DNA of 64,000 bases from Thalassotalea algicola (lineage in GTDB: Bacteria > Pseudomonadota > Gammaproteobacteria > Enterobacterales > Alteromonadaceae): positions 620,001 to 684,000 of the forward strand of contig NZ_JABBXH010000001.1 in the NCBI RefSeq assembly GCF_012932965.1, given 5' to 3'. Made by a program: the position numbers and the translations under genes. This document shows positions 33,111 through 43,085 of this stretch, piece after piece. The notes under the pieces are model-generated. The model did not search any database. It was not told the origin of the DNA and was given only the letters and a program-made list of their open reading frames with translations. Each line of letters starts with the position of its first letter. Within the stretch, counting starts at the first letter, position 1.

Positions 33111-34506
33111 CTATCTTCGTAAGCAATTAAGTTCGATAAAGATAAAATTATTTTTATGGTTTTGGCTAGTTACTGTATGTGCGATAGCCGCTACTCGATT
33201 CGTTTCAATTCAACTTAATCAAGAATTCGTCAAAGTAGCAATCGAGCCCGTTGTTGAAAAGAAGTTAAAATACTTTGTCTCGCTAACTGAAAAAGTAGCG
33301 CCTAGCGATTTATGGCATTACCTTCACGACAAACCTAAAAGCCGTCGAATGGCTGGGGCATTCAAACATATAATAATTAAACCTCAAGATGAAAATGAGC
33401 GCCTTATAGGTAAACATCGTATACCGCGAGAAGCGATAAAATTTATTCATACAACGACATTTACCGAGCCCAGTACTTGGTTACTACCAAAAGTCGAAGT
33501 CTCTGGCCCAATCAAATTAACCTTGCATGACCAAACCTATCAAGTGTTTTACGCTCGCAAAGCAGAGCGACGAAAAAACGTATTCACGATGATGAAACAG
33601 CTTCCTTATTGGGCTCGAATTGGTACACCACTTATTGTTAGCTTTATTTTTTGTTGGCTATTAGCGCGCTCATTGAGCAAGCCTCTTTCAAATATTTCAA
33701 ATGCCGCGAAACAATTTGGTCACGGTGATTTGTCTACTCGGCTAGGTAAAGATGCTAAGCGAAATGATGAACTGGGCGATTTGGCAAAAAGTTTTAATCA
33801 TATGGCCGATAAACTTGAATCAAATATTAGTGCACACCAAAGGTTATTAGGTGATGTATCTCATGAGCTTCGTTCACCGCTAACTCGATTGCAAATGGCA
33901 TTAGCGCTTGCCCAAAAAAAACCAAAAGATGCTGAAGCATTAGCGCAGTATTTCAATCGATGCGAGCTAGAGGTATCAAGGCTTGACGAAATGCTCGAGC
34001 ATGTTTTAACGCTTTCTAGACTTGAAAATAGCAGTCAACAGATTGAAAAAATCCCTTGTCAACTCGCCAAACTGCTGGCTAGTATTGTCGAAGACGGTAA
34101 TTTTTTAGGACAAGATAAAGGCGTTACTACCAAACTTATAGCCAATTGCGATCCAGACTTACCACTAGACCAATCTCTAATCGCCAGTGCGGTCAGCAAT
34201 ATAATTAATAACGCTATAAAGTATAGTCCGCCTAATTCGGTAGTAATAATTAAGCTAGAGCAAACGTCAGAGCATGTAAGCATAGTAGTGAGCGATCAAG
34301 GGAAAGGAGTACCTGATGAAGTATTGCCTCGATTATTCGAAGCGTTTTATCGTGTTGCTGATGCAAGAGATCGTGCAACAGGCGGTACAGGTCTAGGATT
34401 GGCAATAGCCAAACAAGCTGTCGTGGCGCACGGCGGAGAAATTTATGCTGAAAACATTCTAAATTCAGGCTTAAAAGTAACCATTACTTTACCATTTGTG
34501 TCGTAA
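33097..34506 (+). CDS. cpxA: Sensor histidine kinase CpxA
   Basis: An inner-membrane kinase for envelope stress. TM1 spans about residues 17-39, a periplasmic domain follows, and TM2 is near 174-191. Then come HAMP, the H-box GDVSHELRSPLTRLQ (H256), N-box NIINNAIKYSP, and the ATP-lid motifs DQGKGVP and GGTGLGLAIAKQ. Length 469 (E. coli 457). It overlaps cpxR by 14 bases. The Spy/CpxP-like protein encoded next door is its likely feedback partner. Confidence 0.93.
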   Translation: MELINYLRKQLSSIKIKLFLWFWLVTVCAIAATRFVSIQLNQEFVKVAIEPVVEKKLKYFVSLTEKVAPSDLWHYLHDKPKSRRMAGAFKHIIIKPQDENERLIGKHRIPREAIKFIHTTTFTEPSTWLLPKVEVSGPIKLTLHDQTYQVFYARKAERRKNVFTMMKQLPYWARIGTPLIVSFIFCWLLARSLSKPLSNISNAAKQFGHGDLSTRLGKDAKRNDELGDLAKSFNHMADKLESNISAHQRLLGDVSHELRSPLTRLQMALALAQKKPKDAEALAQYFNRCELEVSRLDEMLEHVLTLSRLENSSQQIEKIPCQLAKLLASIVEDGNFLGQDKGVTTKLIANCDPDLPLDQSLIASAVSNIINNAIKYSPPNSVVIIKLEQTSEHVSIVVSDQGKGVPDEVLPRLFEAFYRVADARDRATGGTGLGLAIAKQAVVAHGGEIYAENILNSGLKVTITLPFVS

Positions 34507-34571
34507 ACTTTGCTGTTTTTATCAACAATATCTCGTAAGATGGTTAAGCATTTCACCGTAATAATAAAAAT

Positions 34572-35630
34572 ATGAAACGTTTACTAATTGGACTTTTATT
34601 CACTGTCATGGCCTATTCTTCAACTGAGACACACGCATTATCCTTATCTACCGAGCGCGATCTTAACGTTCGCTATCAAAATGAAATTAGTGCCGCCTGG
34701 CAGCAAGGTCATTTTTCATCATTTAAAGGCATGGATGACATCAATATCCATTTTGCGCAATTTGTGTCAGAAGAACGAAAGCAATGTATCGTTCTAGTAC
34801 CAGGTCGTTCTGAGGGTTATTTAAAGTACCAAGAATTTGCATTCGACTTAACCAACCAAGGTTTCAATTTATTTATCATAGATCATCGAGGGCAAGGCTT
34901 ATCAGACCGAATGCTTAGCGACAAACATAAAGGCTATGTCGCTTCATTTGACCACTACAGTGACGATTTACATCAATTTATCGAAACGATAGTAAAGCCA
35001 CAGTGCGAAAAGCAATTATATCTACTTGCCCATTCAATGGGAGGAGCTATAAGCGCTCGCTACCTTCAACGTTATGCATCACCAGTAAAAGCTGCAGTAC
35101 TAGCATCGCCAATGATAGCAATTAATAGTGGTGGGCTACCCGATTGGTTAGCAGAATTTATTATCCATACGGGAAATACATTGTCTCAATGGCTTGCCAA
35201 TGAACCTTGGTATTTTTTAGGTCAGGGGAGTTATCAACACACTGCATTTGGTGAGAATCAACTAATGCATTCAAAATTAAGGTATCAATTATTTACAGAA
35301 CTTTATCAACAGCACCCAGAACTGCAACTCGGTGGTGTTACTTTTCATTGGTTAGAACAAGCGATTAAGGCCAATAAAGATTTGTTTAGTGACATTGAAA
35401 AATTGAAAACGCCAACTTTAGTGATACAAGCCGGTAGCGATACAATCGTTGACAACCATGCTCAGAACGAATTTTGCCAACAGTTAAACAGCCACTTCGC
35501 CTATTCATGCCCTAGCGGTAAGCCTATTGTCGTTGAAAATGCTCGCCATGAAATATTCTTTGAGTCAGATGAATATCGTCAACAAGGTATTGCTCAAGTG
35601 CTTGACTGGTTTAATCAACCTCATCTCTGA
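34572..35630 (+). CDS. Alpha/beta hydrolase, putative lysophospholipase
   Basis: A 352-residue hydrolase of the PldB/serine aminopeptidase S33 type. There is a signal peptide at residues 1-22 (LLIGLLFTVMAYSSTETHA). The nucleophile elbow is LLAHSMGGAIS, with IDHRGQGLSDR upstream. The acid and base lie near QAGSDTIVD and ENARHEIFFE. E. coli PldB lacks an obvious cleavable signal, so this product may act in the periplasm. The 3' end overlaps fieF, on the other strand, by 20 bases. Confidence 0.85.
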   Translation: MKRLLIGLLFTVMAYSSTETHALSLSTERDLNVRYQNEISAAWQQGHFSSFKGMDDINIHFAQFVSEERKQCIVLVPGRSEGYLKYQEFAFDLTNQGFNLFIIDHRGQGLSDRMLSDKHKGYVASFDHYSDDLHQFIETIVKPQCEKQLYLLAHSMGGAISARYLQRYASPVKAAVLASPMIAINSGGLPDWLAEFIIHTGNTLSQWLANEPWYFLGQGSYQHTAFGENQLMHSKLRYQLFTELYQQHPELQLGGVTFHWLEQAIKANKDLFSDIEKLKTPTLVIQAGSDTIVDNHAQNEFCQQLNSHFAYSCPSGKPIVVENARHEIFFESDEYRQQGIAQVLDWFNQPHL

Positions 35631-36486
35631 GTTCTTTAGCGACCACAGCACTTGGGTCTTGATGAATGATAACTTCACAAGGGCTTAGGGCTTGGGATAT
35701 CTGCCGTTCAATATCATCTGCGATATGATGAGCCTCCAATAGACTGAGTTCATTAGGCAATTCCAAGTGCAACTGCACAAACTTTCTTGGTCCCGACTGT
35801 CGAGTTCTTAACTGATGAAAACCTAATACTTGACGATGTTTCGCTATAATTTCCTGAGCGATAGCAATATCTTCAGCTGACAGCTCTCTATCGAGCAACT
35901 GATCTAAGCTTTGTTTTACTATTTCTTTGGTGCCGAAACACAAATAAGCCCCAACTAAAATAGTAAATAAACCATCAGCCTGTGCCCACAAGTAATTACT
36001 TAGTAATAACGCAGCTAACACTGCTAAATTAAGTAAAATATCGGATTGATAATGCAAAGAATCTGCTTGCACAATCACAGACTTAGTTTTGGAAATCACC
36101 ACTTTTTGCAATAACACTAAGCCTATCGTTAAAGCAAGAGAAACCAAAGTAACTGTAACAGCCACATCTGTTTTCTCAATTGCCACAGGGTACAGTACAC
36201 GTTCAATACCATGGAAAATGAGCAGTAACGCGGAACCGTTAATAAAAGCGGCTTGAGCTATACCTGCTAAACTTTCGGCTTTTCCATGTCCAAATCGATG
36301 TTCTTTATCGGCGGGTTTTAACGCATAAATCAAAATGAGTAGATTGAGCCCTGAAGCGAACAAATCCAATAATGAATCAGTGGCTGAAGCTAGCATCGAT
36401 GCTGCACCAGAGACAAACCACGCATATAGTTTAATTAATACCAAAACAACTGCGACGACAAACGACGTTCGCGCAGCTACTTTCAC
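35611..36486 (-). CDS. fieF: Cation diffusion facilitator, FieF-like
   Basis: An inner-membrane metal/proton antiporter that exports Fe2+ or Zn2+. Metal-site residues are visible in ATDSLLDLFASG and DSLHYQSDILLN. Five to six helices are followed by a cytoplasmic domain ending near the stop. The earliest ordinary start is the GTG at 36486, but it has no ribosome binding site. The frame stays open upstream to 36525, with an AAGGAG at 36534-36529, and the peptide there (NSENEHQYSFWVKVAAR) looks like a normal FieF N-terminus. The true start may be an ATT at 36522. The C-terminus overlaps the lysophospholipase gene. Confidence 0.9.
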   Translation of the reverse strand: MKVAARTSFVVAVVLVLIKLYAWFVSGAASMLASATDSLLDLFASGLNLLILIYALKPADKEHRFGHGKAESLAGIAQAAFINGSALLLIFHGIERVLYPVAIEKTDVAVTVTLVSLALTIGLVLLQKVVISKTKSVIVQADSLHYQSDILLNLAVLAALLLSNYLWAQADGLFTILVGAYLCFGTKEIVKQSLDQLLDRELSAEDIAIAQEIIAKHRQVLGFHQLRTRQSGPRKFVQLHLELPNELSLLEAHHIADDIERQISQALSPCEVIIHQDPSAVVAKELRDEVD

Positions 36487-36528
36487 CCAAAAAGAGTATT
36501 GGTGCTCATTTTCACTATTAATAATTTA

Positions 36529-36534
36529 CTCCTT
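36529..36534 (-). promoter_or_regulatory. Strong Shine-Dalgarno sequence implying an upstream fieF start
   Basis: AAGGAG on the minus strand stands six bases before an in-frame ATT (36522-36520) and 42 bases before the GTG at 36486. No ATG, GTG, TTG or CTG lies in frame between the upstream stop (36528-36526) and that GTG. This points to translation starting at an AUU codon. Confidence 0.5.
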
Positions 36535-36598
36535 AAAGCCAGAGCGTTATACCCAGTTTTAATACCAGTTATTACTGAATAATAACGCAAAATTTAGG

Positions 36599-36604
36599 TA
36601 TAAT
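36599..36604 (+). promoter_or_regulatory. -10 element for trmL
   Basis: A perfect TATAAT lies 32 bases before the trmL ATG. A weak -35-like CTGAAT stands 18 bases upstream of it. The transcript would have a leader of about 25 bases. Confidence 0.5.
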
Positions 36605-36636
36605 GACCCAAATTTTCGTTTTGATATTTGTTCAAC

Positions 36637-37101
36637 ATGTTAGATGTCGTATTGTTTCAACCAGAAATACCACCCAACACAGGCAATATTATCCGCTTAT
36701 GCGCCAACTCAGGTTTCCGATTGCACTTAATAGAGCCGCTAGGTTTCTCTATTGAAGATAAACGCCTTAAACGAGCCGGCTTAGACTATCATGAGTTTGC
36801 TAATTTAAAACGACATGAAAACTTTGATGCATTCATTGCCAGCGAACAACCTAAAAGACTATACGCCATAACAACAAAAGCAACACGTTATCATCATCAA
36901 GTTGATTTTAAACAAGGTGATTACGTAATGTTTGGATCTGAAACAAAAGGTTTGCCAGAAGTTGTTAGAGCACAAATTCCAGAACAGGATAAAATTAGAA
37001 TACCAATGGTAGCGGGAAGCCGTAGTATGAATTTATCAAATTCTGCCGCCGTGATTATTTATGAGGCTTGGCGCCAGCTAGGCTTTGAGAACGGGCTTTA
37101 A
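36637..37101 (+). CDS. trmL: tRNA (cytidine/uridine-2'-O-)-methyltransferase TrmL
   Basis: A SPOUT-fold enzyme that methylates the ribose at position 34 of leucine tRNAs. The chosen ATG at 36637 gives [19 protein letters not shown], which aligns with E. coli TrmL from its first residue; the frame extends to a TTG at 36628. The SAM-binding knot motifs [10 protein letters not shown] and [14 protein letters not shown] are present. Length 154. Confidence 0.95.
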   Translation: MLDVVLFQPEIPPNTGNIIRLCANSGFRLHLIEPLGFSIEDKRLKRAGLDYHEFANLKRHENFDAFIASEQPKRLYAITTKATRYHHQVDFKQGDYVMFGSETKGLPEVVRAQIPEQDKIRIPMVAGSRSMNLSNSAAVIIYEAWRQLGFENGL

Positions 37102-37107
37102 ATAATA

Positions 37108-37144
37108 AGAAGTTTGAGTAACAGAGTTACTCAAACTTCTTTTC
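37108..37144. terminator. Bidirectional terminator embedding the gpsA stop
   Basis: A perfect 15-base-pair stem, AGAAGTTTGAGTAAC with its complement and an AGA loop, lies between convergent trmL and gpsA. It is followed by T's on the plus strand. Its minus-strand arm contains the last codons and the stop of gpsA. Confidence 0.8.
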
Positions 37145-38134
37145 ACGTGAAAGTAAGTCTGAAGCCGCTTTTAGTGCAGGCTTTCCTTGATAAAGCACTT
37201 GGTAAACTTGTTCCACAATTGGCATTTCGACACCTTGACGCTGTGCGAGCATATAAACTTCCTTGGTGTTTCGATAACCTTCGACCACTTGGCCGATATC
37301 GCTCATCGCTGTTTCCACATCTTTTCCTTGCCCTAATGCTAGGCCAAAACGACGATTACGAGATTGATTGTCAGTACAAGTGAGTACTAAGTCACCTAAA
37401 CCCGCCATTCCCATAAAGGTGGCAGGCTCTGCATTTAGTGCAACGCCTAGACGAGTCATTTCCGCAAGACCACGAGTAATAAGCGCGGTACGTGCATTGG
37501 CACCAAAACCTATGCCGTCAGCCATGCCCGCACCTATCGCGATGACATTTTTAACTGCACCACCAAGTTGCACACCAATAAAGTCATTATTGCTATATAC
37601 GCGAAATGTTTTTTCACAATGCAACAAGCTAGAAAGCTCAGTTACAAATGAGTCGTCTGTTGATGAAAGTGAAATCGCTGTGGGTAATCCCGCCGCCATT
37701 TCTTTGGCGAATGTCGGACCAGACAGCACACCTAAGCTAATTTCATCGCCTAATATGTCTCGAGCAACTTCTTGTAATAAGTGTCCAGAATTAGGGTCTA
37801 ACCCTTTGGTTGCCCAAGCAAGCTTAGTACGATCAGTTAAGTAAGGCTTAATCTGGTCTAGCATCTCTCCGAAGACATGGCTTGGTACCACAACCAATAC
37901 TATATCACTGGCATTTAACGCAGCTACTAGGTCAGTTTCAATAATCAAGCTTTCAGGGAATTTGCTACCTGGTAGATACTTTTCATTGCTACGAGAAACA
38001 TTCATTTCCTGCATTTGTTGGCTATTTCGCCCCCACAATACAGTTTCATGACCATTTCGAGCAAAACATATAGCAAGGGCAGAGCCATAAGACCCTGCCC
38101 CTAATACAGTTATTTTTGCTGCTTTAACAGACAT
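37127..38134 (-). CDS. gpsA: NAD(P)-dependent glycerol-3-phosphate dehydrogenase
   Basis: It reduces dihydroxyacetone phosphate to sn-glycerol-3-phosphate for phospholipid synthesis. The 335-residue product has the NAD-binding motif [12 protein letters not shown] near residue 10. The catalytic lysine lies in [17 protein letters not shown], and [10 protein letters not shown] and [20 protein letters not shown] are typical. It follows secB by eight bases, the standard secB-gpsA order. Confidence 0.97.
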   Translation of the reverse strand: MSVKAAKITVLGAGSYGSALAICFARNGHETVLWGRNSQQMQEMNVSRSNEKYLPGSKFPESLIIETDLVAALNASDIVLVVVPSHVFGEMLDQIKPYLTDRTKLAWATKGLDPNSGHLLQEVARDILGDEISLGVLSGPTFAKEMAAGLPTAISLSSTDDSFVTELSSLLHCEKTFRVYSNNDFIGVQLGGAVKNVIAIGAGMADGIGFGANARTALITRGLAEMTRLGVALNAEPATFMGMAGLGDLVLTCTDNQSRNRRFGLALGQGKDVETAMSDIGQVVEGYRNTKEVYMLAQRQGVEMPIVEQVYQVLYQGKPALKAASDLLSREKKFE

Positions 38135-38142
38135 ATACTCGA

Positions 38143-38643
38143 TTAGTGAGTTTCGGCGCTTGAAGCCTGCGCTTCTTCTTGCGCTTGGCGTTGTTGAAGG
38201 TAAGACGCGAATAATGCATCAAAATTTACAGGCGCTAAGTTAAATTGTGGGAAAGAACCACGGTTAACTAAGCTAGCAACTGTTTCACGAGCATACGGGA
38301 ATAAAGTGTTTGGACAGAAAGCACCAATCATGTGTGCTAATTGTGCTTCTTGAACATTGCCAATAGCAAAGATACCTGCTTGTTGAACTTCTGCCAAGAA
38401 GGCTGTTTGGCCTTCTACGGTTGCAGTTACTGTTACCGCAAGCACAACTTCATATACACCTTCAGCAATGTTGTTAGAGCGAGTGTCTAGGTCTAACTTA
38501 ATTTCTGGTTTCCATTCTTTTTGAAAAATTGCAGGAGAGTTTGGCGTTTCAAAAGAAACATCTTTAGTGTAAACGCGTTGAATTGCAAACTGTGGTGCTT
38601 CTGCATTTGCAGTTGCTTCTGGGTTTAAATTTTCATCAGCCAT
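38143..38643 (-). CDS. secB: Protein-export chaperone SecB
   Basis: A tetrameric cytoplasmic chaperone that holds preproteins unfolded and hands them to SecA. The 166-residue product includes [19 protein letters not shown] and [22 protein letters not shown]-type segments. N- and C-terminal tails are Ala/Gln/Glu-rich. Confidence 0.97.
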   Translation of the reverse strand: MADENLNPEATANAEAPQFAIQRVYTKDVSFETPNSPAIFQKEWKPEIKLDLDTRSNNIAEGVYEVVLAVTVTATVEGQTAFLAEVQQAGIFAIGNVQEAQLAHMIGAFCPNTLFPYARETVASLVNRGSFPQFNLAPVNFDALFASYLQQRQAQEEAQASSAETH

Positions 38644-38703
38644 TGAAATATTCCTATTAATTTACTGCACGACAATATTATTGCGCGCTTTATTTATCTG
38701 TTA

Positions 38704-38973
38704 TTACGACGATAAAGTCGCTAATAAATCATCGAGTTTTTTAGATGCTTCTAGTGCAAATAAGTCGTCACAACCACCAACATGCGTTTCACCAATAAAA
38801 ATTTGTGGTACGGTAAAACCACCATTGGCTCGCTCTATCATTTCAGGTCGTAGAGAAGGGTTCTCATCAATTTTAAATTCGACAAAGCTTACCTTTTTAT
38901 GCTCAAGCAAAGCTTTTGCTCGACTACAAAAAGGACAAAACGCTTTAGTATAAATTTCAACAGTTGATGACAC
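38704..38973 (-). CDS. grxC: Glutaredoxin 3
   Basis: A small glutathione-dependent thiol reductase. The active site is CPFC (C13, C16). TVPQIFIGETHVGGCDDL holds the cis-proline and glutathione-binding GG. Length 89. It lies between the rhodanese gene and secB, a common order in gammaproteobacteria. Confidence 0.95.
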   Translation of the reverse strand: MSSTVEIYTKAFCPFCSRAKALLEHKKVSFVEFKIDENPSLRPEMIERANGGFTVPQIFIGETHVGGCDDLFALEASKKLDDLLATLSS

Positions 38974-38982
38974 GATAACCTC

Positions 38983-39411
38983 TTATTTTTTAGTCACTGG
39001 TAAGCCCGCGCCTACCCAAGCATTCAAGCCGCCTTTAAGCAGGCTTACTTGTGAAAAACCAGCTTTTGCAATTTGATTTGCCACTTTTGTCGCAGTTAAA
39101 CCTGCGGCACATACGACAATAATGGGTTTATCTTTGTGTTTTTCAAGGGATGAAAAGTCATTTTTATTAGCTTTTTCTAGCGGCAGGTGCACTGAATCAA
39201 TAATTCGGCTCACTTTAAAGTCTTTCTCAGGACGAATATCAACGATAACGCCACTTTCTTTATTTACTAAAAATGTAAGCTCTTGTGGTGACAATTGCTT
39301 AATTGGAGACATTTTTAACATTATGCTTATCGCTAAAATCGCAACTACTAAGCCCACCCAAACAGTGCTTAATAACGGGTGATTGCCCGCAAAAACCATT
39401 AACTGTTCCAT
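38983..39411 (-). CDS. Membrane-anchored rhodanese-like protein
   Basis: A 142-residue protein with one N-terminal membrane helix (about residues 14-32) and a rhodanese domain. The active-site loop is VVCAAGLTATKVA with a single catalytic cysteine. The family (E. coli YibN) has no firm role; sulfur transfer is assumed. It is nine bases upstream of grxC and divergent from gpmI. Confidence 0.9.
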   Translation of the reverse strand: MEQLMVFAGNHPLLSTVWVGLVVAILAISIMLKMSPIKQLSPQELTFLVNKESGVIVDIRPEKDFKVSRIIDSVHLPLEKANKNDFSSLEKHKDKPIIVVCAAGLTATKVANQIAKAGFSQVSLLKGGLNAWVGAGLPVTKK

Positions 39412-39580
39412 AAAAATTAACCATCCACTTCAAATTCGAAAACGCGCACAGTATACAGACTTCAATTACCAAACCCAATTGAATAAGACAATAAATTTCA
39501 CTTACTCGCTAGTGATATTGAAAGCGAACTGTGTAAAATAACCGCTCTATTTTTAATTCGCGCAAAATTAGGAAAAACGA

Positions 39581-41122
39581 ATGCCAACCAAAAAACCAAT
39601 GGTACTTATCATCCTCGACGGATGGGGTTATCGAGAAAATGAAGAATCAAACGCAATTTTTCACGCTAACACACCAGTAATTGATGATTTAATGGCTCGT
39701 TACCCCAACATGTTAATTGGCACATCAGGCATGGCCGTTGGCTTACCTGAAGGTCAAATGGGCAACTCTGAAGTTGGCCACGTAAATTTAGGTGCTGGCC
39801 GAATTGTCTATCAAGATTTCACTCGTATTACTAAGGCCATTGCCGATGACGAACTTAAAGAAAACCAAGCGTTATGCAGTGCGGTAGACAGTGCACAACA
39901 AGCAGGTAAGGCAGTTCATATCTTTGGTTTAATGTCTCCAGGTGGAGTACACAGCCATGAAGAACACATTTTTGCAATGATGGAAGTCGCCAAAGCACGT
40001 GGTGCTGAAAAAGTTTACCTTCATGCCTTTTTAGATGGTCGAGATACACCGCCTCGAAGCGCCCACGATTCCTTATTGAAAGCTCAAGAAAAATTTAAAG
40101 CATTAGGGAATGGGCAAGTAGCCTCTGTTGTCGGTCGCTATTTTGCGATGGATAGGGATCAGCGATGGGAACGGGTTGAAGCTGCATACAATCTAATGGT
40201 TAGCGGCCAAGCTGAATATAAATATGGTTCCGCCATAGACGCATTGGCTGCAGCTTACGAACGTGATGAAAATGATGAATTCGTAAAACCGAGTGTTATC
40301 ACTGACGCCAATGGCCAAGCAATAGAAGTTGAAGATGGTGACGCACTTATCTTTATGAACTTTAGAGCAGATAGGGCTCGACAGTTTACGCGCTGTTTTA
40401 CAGATCCTAACTTTAATAGTTTCGAACGAAAGAAAGTACCCAACCTTAGTGACTTTGTCATGCTGACAGAATACGCTGCCGACATAAATACTAGCTGTGC
40501 TTTTCCACCAGAATCGCTTAAAAATGTAATGGGTGAATGGTTAGCCAAACACCAAAAAACCCAGTTACGCATCTCTGAAACAGAGAAATATGCACACGTA
40601 ACTTTCTTCTTTAGTGGCGGTAAAGAACAAGAGTTCGACGGTGAAAAGCGCGTACTCATTCCGTCACCTCAAGTAGCAACTTATGATTTGCAGCCAGAAA
40701 TGAACTCGACACTATTGACTGACGAATTAGTGTCTGCGATTGAAAGTGGCGACTATGACTTCATCGTGTGTAATTACCCCAATGGTGATATGGTTGGACA
40801 TACTGGAAAATTTGATGCTGCGGTTGCTGCATGTGAAGCCGTTGACCAATCTATTGGCCGAGTAGTCCACGCATTAGAAAACATCGGCGGCGAATGTTTA
40901 ATTACTGCCGACCATGGCAATGCAGAACAAATGGTTAATCCTGAGTCAGGGCAAGCCCATACCGCACACACCTGCGAGCCTGTGCCACTTATTTATATCG
41001 GCCGTAATGCCACTCCAGCACAAGATGGGGCGCTAAGTGATATTTCACCAACGCTACTTCATTTAATGGGAATGGAGCAACCAGCAGAAATGACTGGTAA
41101 GGTATTAATGCAAATCGATTAA
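39581..41122 (+). CDS. gpmI: 2,3-bisphosphoglycerate-independent phosphoglycerate mutase
   Basis: It interconverts 3- and 2-phosphoglycerate in glycolysis using two Mn2+ and a phosphoserine. The serine is S63 in [15 protein letters not shown]. The N-terminal [11 protein letters not shown] and C-terminal [11 protein letters not shown] and [10 protein letters not shown] bind metal. Length 513. Its TAA shares a base with the envC ATG (TAATG), so translation is coupled. Confidence 0.98.
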   Translation: MPTKKPMVLIILDGWGYRENEESNAIFHANTPVIDDLMARYPNMLIGTSGMAVGLPEGQMGNSEVGHVNLGAGRIVYQDFTRITKAIADDELKENQALCSAVDSAQQAGKAVHIFGLMSPGGVHSHEEHIFAMMEVAKARGAEKVYLHAFLDGRDTPPRSAHDSLLKAQEKFKALGNGQVASVVGRYFAMDRDQRWERVEAAYNLMVSGQAEYKYGSAIDALAAAYERDENDEFVKPSVITDANGQAIEVEDGDALIFMNFRADRARQFTRCFTDPNFNSFERKKVPNLSDFVMLTEYAADINTSCAFPPESLKNVMGEWLAKHQKTQLRISETEKYAHVTFFFSGGKEQEFDGEKRVLIPSPQVATYDLQPEMNSTLLTDELVSAIESGDYDFIVCNYPNGDMVGHTGKFDAAVAACEAVDQSIGRVVHALENIGGECLITADHGNAEQMVNPESGQAHTAHTCEPVPLIYIGRNATPAQDGALSDISPTLLHLMGMEQPAEMTGKVLMQID

Positions 41123-42261
41123 TGACCAATACAGCTGTACGGACAATGCAATTAATTAAGGCACTACTAGTATTAACTGCTCTTTCAAGTTTCTTATCTG
41201 TCGCACAAAAGGCGTCAGATAAGGAGCTTTCTAGTGTGCAAAATAAAATTGCTAAACAAAAGTCTGCGATTGTCAAAGTAAGCAAGAAACGTCGCCAGCT
41301 AAACATGCAACTAAAAAAAGACGATTTCGCTATTGCTAAAGTAGCTAAAGCGATTAATGGTACAAATAAATCTTTAAAAGCTACTACAAAGAAACTTACA
41401 GAACTTGCTAAAGAGCAGCTCCAGCTTAAAAAAGATAAGCAGCAACAAGAGCAAGCCCTAGCTCATCAACTACGTACCGCCTATACAGCTGGCCAACATG
41501 ACTATTTAAAGATGTTGCTTAATCAAGAACAGTCTTCTCAAGTACAGCGTTCTGTTACGTATTATCAGTATCTTAATAAAGCTAGAATTAAAGAAATTGA
41601 ACAGTTTCAAGCAACAATTGCACGATTAGAGACTGTAGCGCAAGAACAGCAAGAAAAAGCAGAGAAACTCAAACAATTTCAACAAACACAGAAGAAACAA
41701 AAACTTGCATTAGAAAAAAATAAAACAAAGCGTAAATCGACCCTAAGAGCGCTTAGAAAAGAATTACTTTCTAATAAGCAACAACTGGCAAAACTAGAAC
41801 AAGAAGAAGCAAATCTGGTTGCCGCTTTACAAAGACTAGCGAGAGAAAGCTCGCTATCGGCTAATTTAGTTGGGTTAAATAAACTAAAACGTCGTTTACG
41901 TTGGCCTGTTAAAGGTAAAATTAAGCATTCTTTTGGCGCACGCAAACAAGGTTATCTGCGTTGGAAAGGAGTATTGCTATCGTCTGGCGTTGGCAGCCAA
42001 GTCACTAGTATTCATGCCGGTAAAGTTTTATTTGCTGACTGGTTAAAGGGTTATGGTTTAGTCACTGTTGTCGATCATGGAAAAGGCTATATGAGCTTAT
42101 ATGGTCACAACCAAGCATTACTTAAAAACGTTGGCGATACCGTTGAAAGTGGCGAGCCAATTGCCTTAGTAGGTCAAAGTGGTGGACAAAATGAACCCGG
42201 CCTTTATTTTGAGATCCGTCACAAAGGCAAGGCTGTTAATCCTAAAATTTGGTGCAAATAA
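41122..42261 (+). CDS. envC: Murein hydrolase activator EnvC
   Basis: A periplasmic factor that activates the division amidases AmiA/AmiB. A signal peptide is visible at about residues 1-28. Long coiled coils (about 35-245, very rich in Lys, Gln and Glu) come before a LytM domain (about 270-379). The LytM HxH metal motif is replaced by YFEIRHKG, so the domain is non-catalytic, as in E. coli EnvC. A candidate partner amidase (amiB) is at 15476-16792. Confidence 0.93.
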   Translation: MTNTAVRTMQLIKALLVLTALSSFLSVAQKASDKELSSVQNKIAKQKSAIVKVSKKRRQLNMQLKKDDFAIAKVAKAINGTNKSLKATTKKLTELAKEQLQLKKDKQQQEQALAHQLRTAYTAGQHDYLKMLLNQEQSSQVQRSVTYYQYLNKARIKEIEQFQATIARLETVAQEQQEKAEKLKQFQQTQKKQKLALEKNKTKRKSTLRALRKELLSNKQQLAKLEQEEANLVAALQRLARESSLSANLVGLNKLKRRLRWPVKGKIKHSFGARKQGYLRWKGVLLSSGVGSQVTSIHAGKVLFADWLKGYGLVTVVDHGKGYMSLYGHNQALLKNVGDTVESGEPIALVGQSGGQNEPGLYFEIRHKGKAVNPKIWCK

Positions 42262-42327
42262 ACCGTCGATTTTCCTAAGTAAAACTGCTAGTCTAACTCT
42301 ATAAAAATAATATTAATTTTTTCTATC

Positions 42328-43077
42328 GTGATTCGTCTTTATATATTTCTCTTTATTGTTTTTAGCTTTTCCGCTTCCGCAAAGCCTGCTCAAGTAGCCA
42401 TTGTAATTGATGATATCGGTTATCGTGCAACAGATAAGCAAGTACTAACTATTCCTGGCAACATTACATATTCAGTATTGCCACAAACTCCTTATGGCAA
42501 ACGCATTGCCGAAGTGGCTAATAATCGCGCCCACGATGTGATACTGCACATACCAATGGAGTCTACTCACGGTAAAAAATTAGGCCCAGGCGCATTAACG
42601 AGTGACATGGATGAAAACACTTTAAAATCATCTTTGGCTCAATCGTTTAAAGAGATGCCGTTTGCTCTAGGCATTAATAACCATATGGGAAGTCACCTAA
42701 CAACGTTAGCGAAACCTATGCTGTGGACAATGGAGTTTCTTAAAGAACGAGAGTTATTCTTTTTAGATAGTGTTACTAGTTCTAAGACATTAGGTAGAAA
42801 AATTGCAGGAAAAATTGGTGTACCAGCGATGAGTCGCCATGTGTTTTTAGATAATCATTTAAACCATGATTATATTGCGGGCCAGTTTAAACAACTCATC
42901 ACTAAAGCTAAAAAAAATCAATTGGCGATAGCCATAGCTCACCCGCATCCTGAGACGGTAGCGTCATTAACAAAGTTAATTCCTCTATTGAAATCACATA
43001 ATATAGAGCTCGTGCCACTATCAAAATTATATCCCGCAATTAACCAAACGAGTGCGTTAACTGCACAAGCAGAATAA
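42328..43077 (+). CDS. Divergent polysaccharide deacetylase family protein (YibQ/DUF610)
   Basis: A 249-residue secreted protein with signal peptide MIRLYIFLFIVFSFSASA. The sequence VAIVIDDIGYRATDKQ and VILHIPMEST matches the Polysacc_deac_2 family (E. coli YibQ). It lies downstream of envC, as in E. coli. The substrate is not known. The GTG start has no clear ribosome binding site. Confidence 0.88.
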   Translation: MIRLYIFLFIVFSFSASAKPAQVAIVIDDIGYRATDKQVLTIPGNITYSVLPQTPYGKRIAEVANNRAHDVILHIPMESTHGKKLGPGALTSDMDENTLKSSLAQSFKEMPFALGINNHMGSHLTTLAKPMLWTMEFLKERELFFLDSVTSSKTLGRKIAGKIGVPAMSRHVFLDNHLNHDYIAGQFKQLITKAKKNQLAIAIAHPHPETVASLTKLIPLLKSHNIELVPLSKLYPAINQTSALTAQAE

Positions 43078-43085
43078 ATTACTTT

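Noticed and set aside
38683-39382. Plus-strand open frames opposite grxC and the rhodanese gene
   Set aside because: Both have clear active-site motifs on the minus strand (CPFC, VCAAG) with coherent spacing.
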